A stretch of 6,919 nucleotides of DNA from Candidatus Omnitrophota bacterium (GTDB taxonomy: Bacteria > Omnitrophota > Omnitrophia > Omnitrophales > Danuiimicrobiaceae). The position numbers and the translations under genes were made by a program. The stretch is from NCBI GenBank assembly GCA_016206945.1, contig JACQQP010000107.1:1-6919 (forward strand), read 5' to 3'. The number at the start of each line of letters is the position of its first letter. Position 1 is the first letter of the stretch. The notes beneath the pieces were generated by a model. It was given only the letters and a program-made list of their open reading frames with translations. It was not told the DNA's origin and searched no databases. Positions 1 to 6,102 of the stretch are shown piece after piece.

Positions 1-229
1 CGATGATAATTTCGGAATCTTTTGTTTCTTCGTAGGAATTGGTTCCGACGATGGTTGTTTTAAATCCTTCAATCGGCGCCGACTCCATCATATCAAGCGC
101 TTTTCCCTGCGGCAGGCCTTCGATTACATCTACCAAAACAACATTCGCCAGTTCTTTTTCCAACAATCTTTGAGCGCACCCTGCTCCAACAAATCCAGCG
201 CCAACAACCGTCACTTTCGGAGATTTCAT
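1..229 (-). CDS. mdh: Malate dehydrogenase, N-terminal part (cut by window edge)
   Basis: NAD-dependent malate dehydrogenase of the lactate dehydrogenase-like type, which interconverts malate and oxaloacetate in the cytoplasmic TCA cycle. I translated 76 codons by hand from the ATG at 229-227. The product opens MKSPKVTVVGAGFVGAGCA, with the Rossmann dinucleotide motif G-A-G-F-V-G at residues 10-15. The second strand ends V-L-V-D-V-I-E-G (32-38), followed by LPQGKALDMMES (39-50), which is typical of this family. Asp34 at the end of strand 2 is the usual NAD-preferring acidic residue. The start is supported by a Shine-Dalgarno TGAGG four bases upstream. The catalytic Asp/His and the arginines of the substrate loop lie outside the window, so lactate dehydrogenase is not formally excluded, but the EGxPQGKALDM stretch favours malate dehydrogenase. 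The gene lies downstream of icd on the same strand, probably in one operon, with a heptamer hairpin in the gap. Confidence 0.9.
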   Translation of the reverse strand, partial: MKSPKVTVVGAGFVGAGCAQRLLEKELANVVLVDVIEGLPQGKALDMMESAPIEGFKTTIVGTNSYEETKDSEIII

Positions 230-240
230 AAAACCTCAAT
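230..240 (-). promoter_or_regulatory. Ribosome binding site of mdh
   Basis: Read on the minus strand, the bases before the ATG are ATTGAGGTTTT. TGAGG (238-234) is a clear Shine-Dalgarno with a four-base spacer. It directly abuts the last heptamer of the inverted-repeat element (241-247), so folding of that element could change access to this site. That effect is inference. Confidence 0.6.
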
Positions 241-343
241 GCGGAATGCGGAGTTCGGAATTCGGAATAATCCTCTTTTGAATTCAAGGCAGATATTCCG
301 CACTCCCTGCCTCGCCGGCAGGCGGGCGCAATCCGAATTCCGC
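241..343. repeat. Heptamer-unit inverted repeat A, between icd and mdh
   Basis: The left arm is four tandem 7-base units: GCGGAAT (241-247), GCGGAGT (248-254), TCGGAAT (255-261) and TCGGAAT (262-268). After a 26-base spacer (269-294) comes the inverted arm: ATTCCGC (295-301), ACTCC plus GC (302-306 joined to 328-329), AATCCGA (330-336) and ATTCCGC (337-343). A 21-base GC-rich insert (307-327) interrupts the second unit. Without it the two arms pair at 23 of 28 positions. The element starts five bases after the icd stop and ends eleven bases before the mdh start, so it fills the intercistronic gap. No T-run follows on either strand, so it is not a standard intrinsic terminator. I do not recognise a named repeat family. 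A structural relative lies at 6017-6099. Confidence 0.8.
305..327. repeat. Short GC-rich palindromic motif inserted in repeat A
   Basis: A 21-base GC-rich block (307-327) lies inside the right arm of repeat A. It can fold as a six-base-pair hairpin, CCTGCC (306-311) with GGCAGG (317-322), around a five-base loop. Its composition differs sharply from the surrounding AT-richer heptamers, and removing it restores an exact heptamer. Similar short GC-rich palindromes of the CCTGCC/GGCAGG kind are, from memory, scattered through genomes of several candidate phyla; I could not check this. Confidence 0.55.
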
Positions 344-348
344 ATTAT

Positions 349-1434
349 TTATCCTTGCTTGAGTTTCTGGATAACTGCCTCGCCCATCTCCCGCGTTCCC
401 ACTGCGGTCGGATCATTGCGGTTTTCTTTCATGTCGTATGTCACGTACTTTCCTTCCCGAATCACATCGGCAACGGCTTTCTCAAGCCGATCGGCCACTC
501 GTTCTTCTCCTAAATAACGAAGCATCAACATTCCAGAAAGAATCATCGCTGTTGGATTGACCTTGTTAAGACCTTTGTATTTTGGGGCAGAACCATGCGT
601 CGCCTCGAAAATGGCGCCGTTTTCTCCAATGTTTCCGCCGGGCGCCACGCCAAGGCCGCCGACCAACCCCGCGGCCACATCCGAAAGAATGTCGCCATAT
701 AAATTGGGGAGTACGAGAACGTCATAAAGCTCCGGTTTCTGAATGAGCTGCATGCACATGTTATCCACAATCCGGTCTTCAAATTCGATATCGGGATAAT
801 GCTTTGCCACTTCGCGCGAAACTTCAAGGAAAAGACCGTCTGTATATTTCATAATGTTTGCTTTATGAACCGAGGTTACTTTTTTTCGCTTGTATTTGCG
901 GGTATACTCAAACGCGAACTTTACGATCCGCTCCGTGCCGCTTACGGAAATCGGCTTAATGCTCACCCCAGAATCTGGACGGATAGATCTTTTGGAAAGT
1001 TTGGAAGTTAAATCAATTACCTGTTTGGCGTCGCCCGTTCCCTTTTGAAACTCAATTCCGGCGTACAGATCTTCTGTATTTTCACGAACGATCACCAAAT
1101 CAATATTTTGGTAGCGGGACCGGACGCCCGGATAAGACTTACAAGGCCGGAGGCAGGCGTACAAATCGAATTCTCTGCGAAGCGCCACATTCACCGAGCG
1201 AAAGCCGGTGCCCACCGGTGTGGTAATCGGCGCTTTAATGGCCACTTTGTTCTTTCGGATGGAATCGAGGAGCCGATCGGGAAGCGGTGTGCCCTCCTTC
1301 TCCATAACGTCCGCTCCTGCATCTTGGATGTCCCAATCAAAAGAGACTCCGGTCGCATCCAAAACGGACTTCGTGACCTCGGCAAGCTCTGGGCCTGTCC
1401 CGTCCCCGCGTATTAAGGTAACTTTATGTGGCAT
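349..1434 (-). CDS. icd: Isocitrate dehydrogenase, short (361-residue) type
   Basis: Oxidative decarboxylation of isocitrate to 2-oxoglutarate in the TCA cycle; soluble member of the isocitrate/isopropylmalate dehydrogenase family. By motif alignment with E. coli Icd, isocitrate-binding residues are Ser80, Asn82, Arg86 and Arg96 in [12 protein letters not shown]...CLRP. Other active-site residues are Tyr124 ([11 protein letters not shown]) and Lys191 ([12 protein letters not shown]). Metal ligands are Asp224 (DNMCMQ), Asp248 and Asp252 (NLYGDILSD). The Ser-x-Asn pattern marks an isocitrate rather than isopropylmalate enzyme. Length matches the NAD-type family (about 330-370) rather than E. 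coli Icd (416), yet cofactor-loop residues Lys285, Tyr286, Val292 and Tyr333 are those of NADP enzymes. The ATG start is where family homology begins; no good Shine-Dalgarno precedes it. mdh follows on the same strand. Confidence 0.93.
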   Translation of the reverse strand: MPHKVTLIRGDGTGPELAEVTKSVLDATGVSFDWDIQDAGADVMEKEGTPLPDRLLDSIRKNKVAIKAPITTPVGTGFRSVNVALRREFDLYACLRPCKSYPGVRSRYQNIDLVIVRENTEDLYAGIEFQKGTGDAKQVIDLTSKLSKRSIRPDSGVSIKPISVSGTERIVKFAFEYTRKYKRKKVTSVHKANIMKYTDGLFLEVSREVAKHYPDIEFEDRIVDNMCMQLIQKPELYDVLVLPNLYGDILSDVAAGLVGGLGVAPGGNIGENGAIFEATHGSAPKYKGLNKVNPTAMILSGMLMLRYLGEERVADRLEKAVADVIREGKYVTYDMKENRNDPTAVGTREMGEAVIQKLKQG

Positions 1435-1476
1435 AAATTCTTTAAAAAAAGGTTGCCTTGAAATAACTAAGCTGTT

Positions 1477-1505
1477 ATCCTAGCAAACGTTAAGTGCTTT
1501 TGCAA
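1477..1505 (-). promoter_or_regulatory. Possible sigma70-type promoter of icd
   Basis: On the minus strand, TTGCAA (1505-1500) and TAGGAT (1482-1477) are separated by exactly 17 bases. Each hexamer matches the sigma70 consensus at four of six positions. Transcription would start near 1470, leaving a leader of about 35 bases before the icd ATG. The match is moderate and rests on spacing and location only. Confidence 0.4.
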
Positions 1506-1528
1506 GAAAGCTTGGCGTTATTTTTTTT
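1486..1528 (+). terminator. Intrinsic-terminator-like hairpin on the plus strand
   Basis: On the plus strand, AACG (1486-1489) pairs with CGTT (1516-1519). Two T-G wobbles (1490/1515, 1491/1514) and two A-T pairs (1492/1513, 1493/1512) continue the stem. After a two-base bulge (1494-1495), GCTTT (1496-1500) pairs with AAAGC (1507-1511) around a six-base loop. One A and then eight Ts follow (1521-1528). No plus-strand gene is visible upstream, as icd lies on the other strand. It may block antisense readthrough or act as a leader attenuator for the gene at 1615. The stem is AT-rich and partly wobble, so its strength is uncertain. Confidence 0.4.
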
Positions 1529-1614
1529 GATCTTTCAGAAGTTTTTTCTTCAGATAAGCTCCGTGACAGCCGAAAAAATATAAAAAGGCCGAGATCACAA
1601 AATCGAATGTCATC

Positions 1615-4600
1615 GTGAAATTTTTATCAAGGAAGAAATTTTTCACAACCTTTCTCTTGATCGCGTTCATCAGCTTTTCAGATGCGATGTACGCGTTCGC
1701 CTTCTCAATCCCTAAGCCCATCTCCGGCGAAAGCCAGTCGATTCCTATCGTTGGAAGCTGTGTCAAAATCAAAGGGCTTACCAACCAAACCAATCAGTGT
1801 TTCATAAACGGCCGCGAAGTTTTCATCGCGCCGGACGGCTCTTTTTATGAAGAAATACTGATTCCGCTCGGTGAAACGGAAATTAAGGTGGAAGTGCGGA
1901 ATAAAGAAGGGCTTTCCAAAACCATCACAAAGATGATCAGGGCCAAGGCGAATTACTTTTCCATGGCTGGAATTGCCGATGGAACTTTAAATTGGGCGGA
2001 TAGCAACGATCGATTTAAATTGATGCACGTCTCCAAATCAGTAAGGGATCGTTTTAACGCTGCCGGCAAGATTTCCTATTATATGTTCGGTAAACTTCAC
2101 GGCAAGTACATGTTCAAATCTGCAGTGGATACCGACAAAGCAACTCAGGAAAAATTATTCACTTATATTGACCCCGACCTCTATTACCCCATTTACGGTG
2201 ACAACTCAACCGTCGTTTATGATGTGAACAGCCAAGGAAAAATCTACGCGCTTGTGGAATGGGACAAATCGGGCGCTACGTGGGGCAATTATCAAACCCT
2301 AATTGGAGAAGAAAACGAAAACAAACTGATTCGTTACAATCGAACCCTCTACGGCGGAAAAGTCCATGTCGAGACTCCGAAGCGAACCATCTATGGCGAT
2401 CCCGTGACGAAAGCAACCGCATACTTTGCGGAAGCAAATCAACGCGCCGGCCACAGCGAACTCCTGGCTACGGGCGGTTCGCTTTATTACTTTCGTCACC
2501 GCAACATCGTAGAAGGCAGCGAACAAGTGCGCTTGGAAGTCCGCGACAAAAATTCCGGGATTCCGATTTACTCAACGCCTCAAGAACAAATCCGAGACTA
2601 CGAGATCAAATATGACGAAGGGCGAATTATGTTTCACAAGCCGCTTCTTTCCATCGCTCCTTCGGATACCGTCATTAGCGACAGCGTTTTGGGAGGAAAT
2701 CCGGTTTATGTGGTGGCCAATTACGAATACAAAAATCAGGAAGCCTTCCCGATCTCCCTTGACGATTTAGACAATCGAACGGCCGGATTCCGAGTGTCCC
2801 AGCATTTCCGGGATCACATTCGCGGAGCGCTCACCTACCTCCAAGAAGAGCAGGACGGCAAATACTATAAGCTTTTGGGCGGCGACTCCACGGTGAAACT
2901 CGGCAATTTCACCCGCTTGGATGCCGAAATCGCTCATTCCACCGCCGACAGCATATCCTCCTACATTTCATACGGCGGCGGATACGATTATGAAGGCCTA
3001 ACCGGGGAAAATCTCCAAGATGGAACGGCACTGCGCATTGAAGCCAATAGCTCCTTGGGCGAATATATGGGTAAAGACAACGACTTTCTTAATTTTTCGG
3101 GGTATTGGCAGCGCGTGGACAGAAATTATTCTGCGGTTGACTCCATGTTTGAAGCCGGAAGTGAAAAATACGGCCTCAATTTTTCACACCGCGTTACGAA
3201 GAATGATGAAGTCCGCGTGATCTTCGAACAACAGGACATTGAAAAAGGCGCCACCAACGACTTGGTTGAAGACCAAATTCAGGCCAAGCGCTCACAAATC
3301 TTTACCGGTCAATGGAGTCATGATTGGGATAAATTTCACTTTATCACGGAGTATCAAATGAGAAATGAACGGGAACCCCTCGGTCCGCTCATTGACAACG
3401 GCAAAGGCCGCGTGAAAGGGCATCTTGTCGGGGAACGGATCCAATACGATATTTCAGATCGCACTTCAGTCCATCTGGCACAACAAGTGGGGCTTACGGA
3501 CATCAATGATTCCCTTTCAACCGTGGGCTTTTCAAGAAAAGTCAGTGACAAAACCACCGTTTCCGCGCAGGCCGGCGTCGGTCCGATGGGGCATTCGGTG
3601 CTGGCGAGCATACAAAAAAATATGGATGCCCACAACTCGTCCTATTCCAACTATCTTCTAAGCAACTCCGCGGTTGACGGGAGAACCTCGACTACCTCGT
3701 TTGGATCGAACACAAAAATTTCGGAAACCGCTACCTTACGGAGAGAACGTCAGGTCGTCTCGAGTGAAACGCGGGGCGTATTTAAATCGAATGTGATCGG
3801 CTATGAAAACCAAATCACGCCGGAACTGAAATTTGATTTCGACTACCAAAAGCGGGAAGAAAAACAAGATCCATTTACCATTACAAGTCCGGAAGCCACG
3901 AATGCCGCTTCTGGTTTTGTGTCTTATCTCGTTCCTGACAAAATCAAAGCATATTCGAAAGCCGAGCATCGCTTTAATTCAGACGAGGTGTGGCAGCTGG
4001 TTTTAGATTCGCAGGGCGAATTTAAAGCCACGAAGGACTTCTTCGTCTTTGCCGAACATGAATATTCGACCGCCAAAGATAACGCGTCGCAGATTGATAA
4101 AAAACAAGTAGGCATCGCTTTTCGTCCGGTTAATTTTGACTGGTTCAACGCCTTGGCAAAATACATCCGTTTTGCCGATGACCGGCCGGAAAATGTGACG
4201 AGCGCGGATGGCGGATTCGTCAAGATGCAATCCCAAAGCGACACCTTTGCCGGTGAATATGCGCTGGATTTACCGGTTCGCTTTCAATTTGTACAAAAAA
4301 TTGCTTTTCAGGATGAAGAAATCATGGCGGCCAATACGACGAACACCATTCAGACGCCGGAAAATCTTAAAGCGCTTCTCATGATTTACCGCTTAAATTA
4401 CCATCTCACCAACCGCATTGATTTCGCAGCCGAATACCGGAGACTACGTCGAAAAGGTTCCGACATTCGGGACAAGGAACATGGTGCCCTCGTCGAAATC
4501 ACCTTTCAAATCATCAAGCACGTCGCCATCGGATGTGGATTCAACTTCACCAATATTACCGAAGACATCACCGATCATGACTCCAAAAATGCGAAAGGCT

Positions 4601-4629
4601 TCTTCATCCGAATGCAGGGCAAATATTAA
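1615..4629 (+). CDS. Large secreted outer-membrane beta-barrel-type protein with N-terminal Ig-like domain
   Basis: A 1004-residue protein of unknown specific function, predicted in the outer membrane. Residues 1-29 are a signal peptide: basic start (KFLSRKK), hydrophobic core (FFTTFLLIAF) and likely cleavage after Ala-Phe-Ala (27-29). Residues about 45-110 resemble a bacterial Ig-like/glucodextranase-B-like domain (INGREVFIAPDGSFYEEI, then IPLGETEIKVEVRNKEG). Residues about 110-375 form a beta-rich region with DLYYPIYGDNSTV (188-200), RYNRTLYGGKVHVE (240-253), EGSEQVRLEVRDKNSG (300-315) and NPVYVVANYEY (362-372). From about 385 to the end, alternating polar and hydrophobic strands end in FFIRMQGKY, with a terminal Tyr like a BAM recognition signal. 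The GTG start is the only in-frame candidate giving the signal peptide; an in-frame stop lies at 1564. No Shine-Dalgarno is evident. No TonB box or plug was recognised. It could be a transporter, a surface adhesin or a structural barrel. Confidence 0.85.
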   Translation: MKFLSRKKFFTTFLLIAFISFSDAMYAFAFSIPKPISGESQSIPIVGSCVKIKGLTNQTNQCFINGREVFIAPDGSFYEEILIPLGETEIKVEVRNKEGLSKTITKMIRAKANYFSMAGIADGTLNWADSNDRFKLMHVSKSVRDRFNAAGKISYYMFGKLHGKYMFKSAVDTDKATQEKLFTYIDPDLYYPIYGDNSTVVYDVNSQGKIYALVEWDKSGATWGNYQTLIGEENENKLIRYNRTLYGGKVHVETPKRTIYGDPVTKATAYFAEANQRAGHSELLATGGSLYYFRHRNIVEGSEQVRLEVRDKNSGIPIYSTPQEQIRDYEIKYDEGRIMFHKPLLSIAPSDTVISDSVLGGNPVYVVANYEYKNQEAFPISLDDLDNRTAGFRVSQHFRDHIRGALTYLQEEQDGKYYKLLGGDSTVKLGNFTRLDAEIAHSTADSISSYISYGGGYDYEGLTGENLQDGTALRIEANSSLGEYMGKDNDFLNFSGYWQRVDRNYSAVDSMFEAGSEKYGLNFSHRVTKNDEVRVIFEQQDIEKGATNDLVEDQIQAKRSQIFTGQWSHDWDKFHFITEYQMRNEREPLGPLIDNGKGRVKGHLVGERIQYDISDRTSVHLAQQVGLTDINDSLSTVGFSRKVSDKTTVSAQAGVGPMGHSVLASIQKNMDAHNSSYSNYLLSNSAVDGRTSTTSFGSNTKISETATLRRERQVVSSETRGVFKSNVIGYENQITPELKFDFDYQKREEKQDPFTITSPEATNAASGFVSYLVPDKIKAYSKAEHRFNSDEVWQLVLDSQGEFKATKDFFVFAEHEYSTAKDNASQIDKKQVGIAFRPVNFDWFNALAKYIRFADDRPENVTSADGGFVKMQSQSDTFAGEYALDLPVRFQFVQKIAFQDEEIMAANTTNTIQTPENLKALLMIYRLNYHLTNRIDFAAEYRRLRRKGSDIRDKEHGALVEITFQIIKHVAIGCGFNFTNITEDITDHDSKNAKGFFIRMQGKY

Positions 4630-4756
4630 ACTCTTTCCTTTCCGCTTTTCTATCCTCCTTTCGATTCTTTTTTGCAGCTTCTCCCTCCGTTCTTGCCGCG
4701 CTTGAGAACTTCATGTGAGCAGGTACAGGCCAAATAGGTTTTATTGGTGAAATTGC
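4630..4756 (+). other. Pyrimidine-rich intergenic tract with signal-peptide-like remnant
   Basis: No intact gene was found. Positions 4631-4696 are strongly pyrimidine-rich. One frame, overlapping the preceding stop and without ATG, GTG or TTG, reads KLFPFRFSILLSILF and then stops at 4703-4705. The adjacent frame reads AASPSVLAALENFM and stops at 4716-4718. Joined by one frameshift, these would look like a signal peptide with a cleavage site. A third frame continues with CEQVQAK to a stop at 4731-4733. This may be the eroded start of a secreted-protein gene that once followed the barrel gene, or chance. No intrinsic terminator for the barrel gene was seen here. Confidence 0.3.
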
Positions 4757-4785
4757 TTGACGATGGAAATTTATCATGATATATT
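4757..4785 (+). promoter_or_regulatory. Strong sigma70-type promoter of the DUF4143 ATPase gene
   Basis: TTGACG (4757-4762) and TATATT (4780-4785) are separated by 17 bases, each matching consensus at five of six positions. The expected transcription start is about 4791-4793, only two to four bases before the ATG at 4795, so the transcript should be leaderless or nearly so. A ten-base palindrome, TATCATGATA (4772-4781), overlaps the -10 box and could be an operator; that is inference. Confidence 0.72.
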
Positions 4786-4794
4786 TCCTATCAA

Positions 4795-5934
4795 ATGAAA
4801 ATCATCAGAAGACGCCTCGATTTGAAACTGCCTTCCGGAAAATCAGCTTTCCTCTGGGGGCCCAGGAAGGTTGGGAAAACGTTTTGGATTGAGCATCACT
4901 TGCCCGAGGCAACCGTTTTGGACTTTTTAAAGTCGGAGGTTTTTGCCGAATTCAGCGCACGGCCCGAGCTTCTGAGAGAAAAGTTTATTCACCACAAGGG
5001 TCTCATTGTAATCGATGAAGTTCAAAAAGTTCCCGCAATCCTGAATGAAGTTCAGTGGCTCATCGACCATAAAAAGATCGCATTTCTTCTGACCGGATCA
5101 AGCGCGAGAAAGCTCAGGAGAGGCCAGGCCAATTTGCTGGGCGGCCGCGCATGGCGTTATACGATGGTTCCGCTTTCATTCATGGAAGTTCAGGGTTTCG
5201 ATCTGGAAAAAGTGGCGATTTCCGGCTTGCTTCCACCGCACTTTCTTTCACCCGACCCTTTAGCGGATATTCGCGCTTACGTTGCCGATTATCTTAAAGA
5301 AGAAATAGCCTCGGAAGCGTTGGTCCAAAATATTCCTGATTTTTCCGAATTCCTCCGCATTGCGGCGCTTACCTCGAGTGAACTCCTCAACTACGTCAAT
5401 GTCGGAAGGGAATGCGGGGTTTCCCATAAAGTGGTGCGAAGATATTTTGATATTCTGGAGGATACCTATCTGGGTTTCCGGATCAAGCCCTGGAGGAAAT
5501 CCAAAAACCGGCGCATGATCCTGACAGAAAAATTTTATTTGTTCGATGTGGGAATCGCCAATTATCTGGCCCGCCGCAGGCCGCTTTTGGGCAGCTCGGA
5601 GTTCGGTAAATCCTTCGAGCATTACATCTTGATGGAGCTGCGCGCGTATCAGGCTTATAAGAATCCCGATCTCCCCATCCATTTTTGGAGAACGGCAAGC
5701 GGCCAGGAAGTGGATTTCATCGTGGGAGACCGGGAATTGGCGGTTGAAATCAAGGCCTCCCGGCGCGTTCACGAAGGCGATATTCGCGGGCTCATGGCGC
5801 TGAGGGAAGACGGTCCTGTTAAGAAAAGGGTCGTCGTGTCCCTCGAAAAAGAGCCGCGATGGTTATCTTCTGGAATTGATGTGTTGCCGTGGAAGATTTT
5901 TCTTGAGCGATTGTGGAGCGGAGAATGGATTTAA
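4795..5934 (+). CDS. AAA-type ATPase with C-terminal DUF4143 (PD-(D/E)XK-like) domain
   Basis: A 379-residue ATP-binding protein of the widespread prokaryotic AAA/DUF4143 family, whose cellular role is largely unknown. The N-terminal ATPase domain has Walker A GPRKVGKT (22-29, Lys28), Walker B LIVIDEVQ (70-77, Asp74 and Glu75) and a sensor-like FLLTGSSARKLRR (97-109). The DUF4143 region spans about 160-379 and includes YLKEEI (166-171) and YLFDVGIANYL (248-258). Near the end, Glu275 (SFEHYI), GQEVDF (Asp307) and AVEIKAS (Glu318, Lys320) form an intact PD-(D/E)XK-like nuclease signature. Length is usual for the family, and no truncation or frameshift is seen. The ATG follows a strong promoter with no Shine-Dalgarno, suggesting leaderless translation. 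It stands alone, 165 bases after the barrel gene, with no partner toxin, antitoxin or transposase visible. Such genes are patchily distributed, so horizontal acquisition is plausible but not shown. Confidence 0.9.
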   Translation: MKIIRRRLDLKLPSGKSAFLWGPRKVGKTFWIEHHLPEATVLDFLKSEVFAEFSARPELLREKFIHHKGLIVIDEVQKVPAILNEVQWLIDHKKIAFLLTGSSARKLRRGQANLLGGRAWRYTMVPLSFMEVQGFDLEKVAISGLLPPHFLSPDPLADIRAYVADYLKEEIASEALVQNIPDFSEFLRIAALTSSELLNYVNVGRECGVSHKVVRRYFDILEDTYLGFRIKPWRKSKNRRMILTEKFYLFDVGIANYLARRRPLLGSSEFGKSFEHYILMELRAYQAYKNPDLPIHFWRTASGQEVDFIVGDRELAVEIKASRRVHEGDIRGLMALREDGPVKKRVVVSLEKEPRWLSSGIDVLPWKIFLERLWSGEWI

Positions 5935-6016
5935 ACGGGCAAGAGGTGAAAAAATTATTGATTTATCTTAGCTTCATCAATTATGATCCCCTCATGATCC
6001 CATCCGAAAGAAGAAA

Positions 6017-6099
6017 ACAGAGAACGGAGTACAGAGTACAGAAGATTAGGTTCCGTTCTTTTTTACTCTGTTCTCTGTACTCTGTTTTCTGTACTCTGT
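6017..6099. repeat. Heptamer-unit inverted repeat B, before the histidine kinase gene
   Basis: The left arm is four tandem 7-base units: ACAGAGA (6017-6023), ACGGAGT (6024-6030), ACAGAGT (6031-6037) and ACAGAAG (6038-6044). A 20-base loop (6045-6064) follows. The right arm is five inverted units: ACTCTGT (6065-6071), TCTCTGT (6072-6078), ACTCTGT (6079-6085), TTTCTGT (6086-6092) and ACTCTGT (6093-6099). The left arm pairs with the first four right units at 23 of 28 positions. An alternative short stem exists between AGAACGGA (6021-6028) and TCCGTTCT (6052-6059). The element ends 16 bases before the kinase ATG. It shares design, but not exact unit sequence, with repeat A (241-343). The six Ts in its loop (6059-6064) do not follow the main stem, so it is not a normal terminator. 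Confidence 0.8.
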
Positions 6100-6102
6100 T
6101 TC

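Noticed and set aside
241..343. Repeat A considered as a CRISPR array or a rho-independent terminator
   Set aside because: Units are 7 bases with no spacers, which excludes CRISPR. No T-run follows the stem on either strand, which argues against an intrinsic terminator.
1458..1486. Plus-strand TTGAAA, 17 bases, TAGCAA as promoter for the barrel gene
   Set aside because: The -35 is good but the -10 matches only three of six positions, and transcription would start inside the terminator-like hairpin. No convincing barrel-gene promoter was found.
1518..1793. Minus-strand 91-codon frame overlapping the start of the barrel gene
   Set aside because: Most of it is the shadow of the signal peptide and Ig-like domain coding region; only the last 31 codons fall in intergenic DNA and are treated separately.
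4418..4705. Plus-strand 95-codon frame overlapping the end of the barrel gene
   Set aside because: Its first two thirds are a shadow of the barrel coding sequence; only the tail past 4629 is of interest and is covered as a possible remnant.
5260..5772. Minus-strand 170-codon frame inside the ATPase gene
   Set aside because: It is antisense to well-conserved ATPase and DUF4143 motifs and shows no recognisable domain of its own.
5983..6001. Direct repeat ATGATCCC, two copies 11 bases apart
   Set aside because: Only two short copies, with no associated mobile element or symmetrical arms; could be chance or a small duplication.
6017..6099. Repeat B considered as the terminator of the ATPase gene
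   Set aside because: The only T-run (6059-6064) is in the loop before the right arm. The bases after the stem lead directly into a ribosome binding site.
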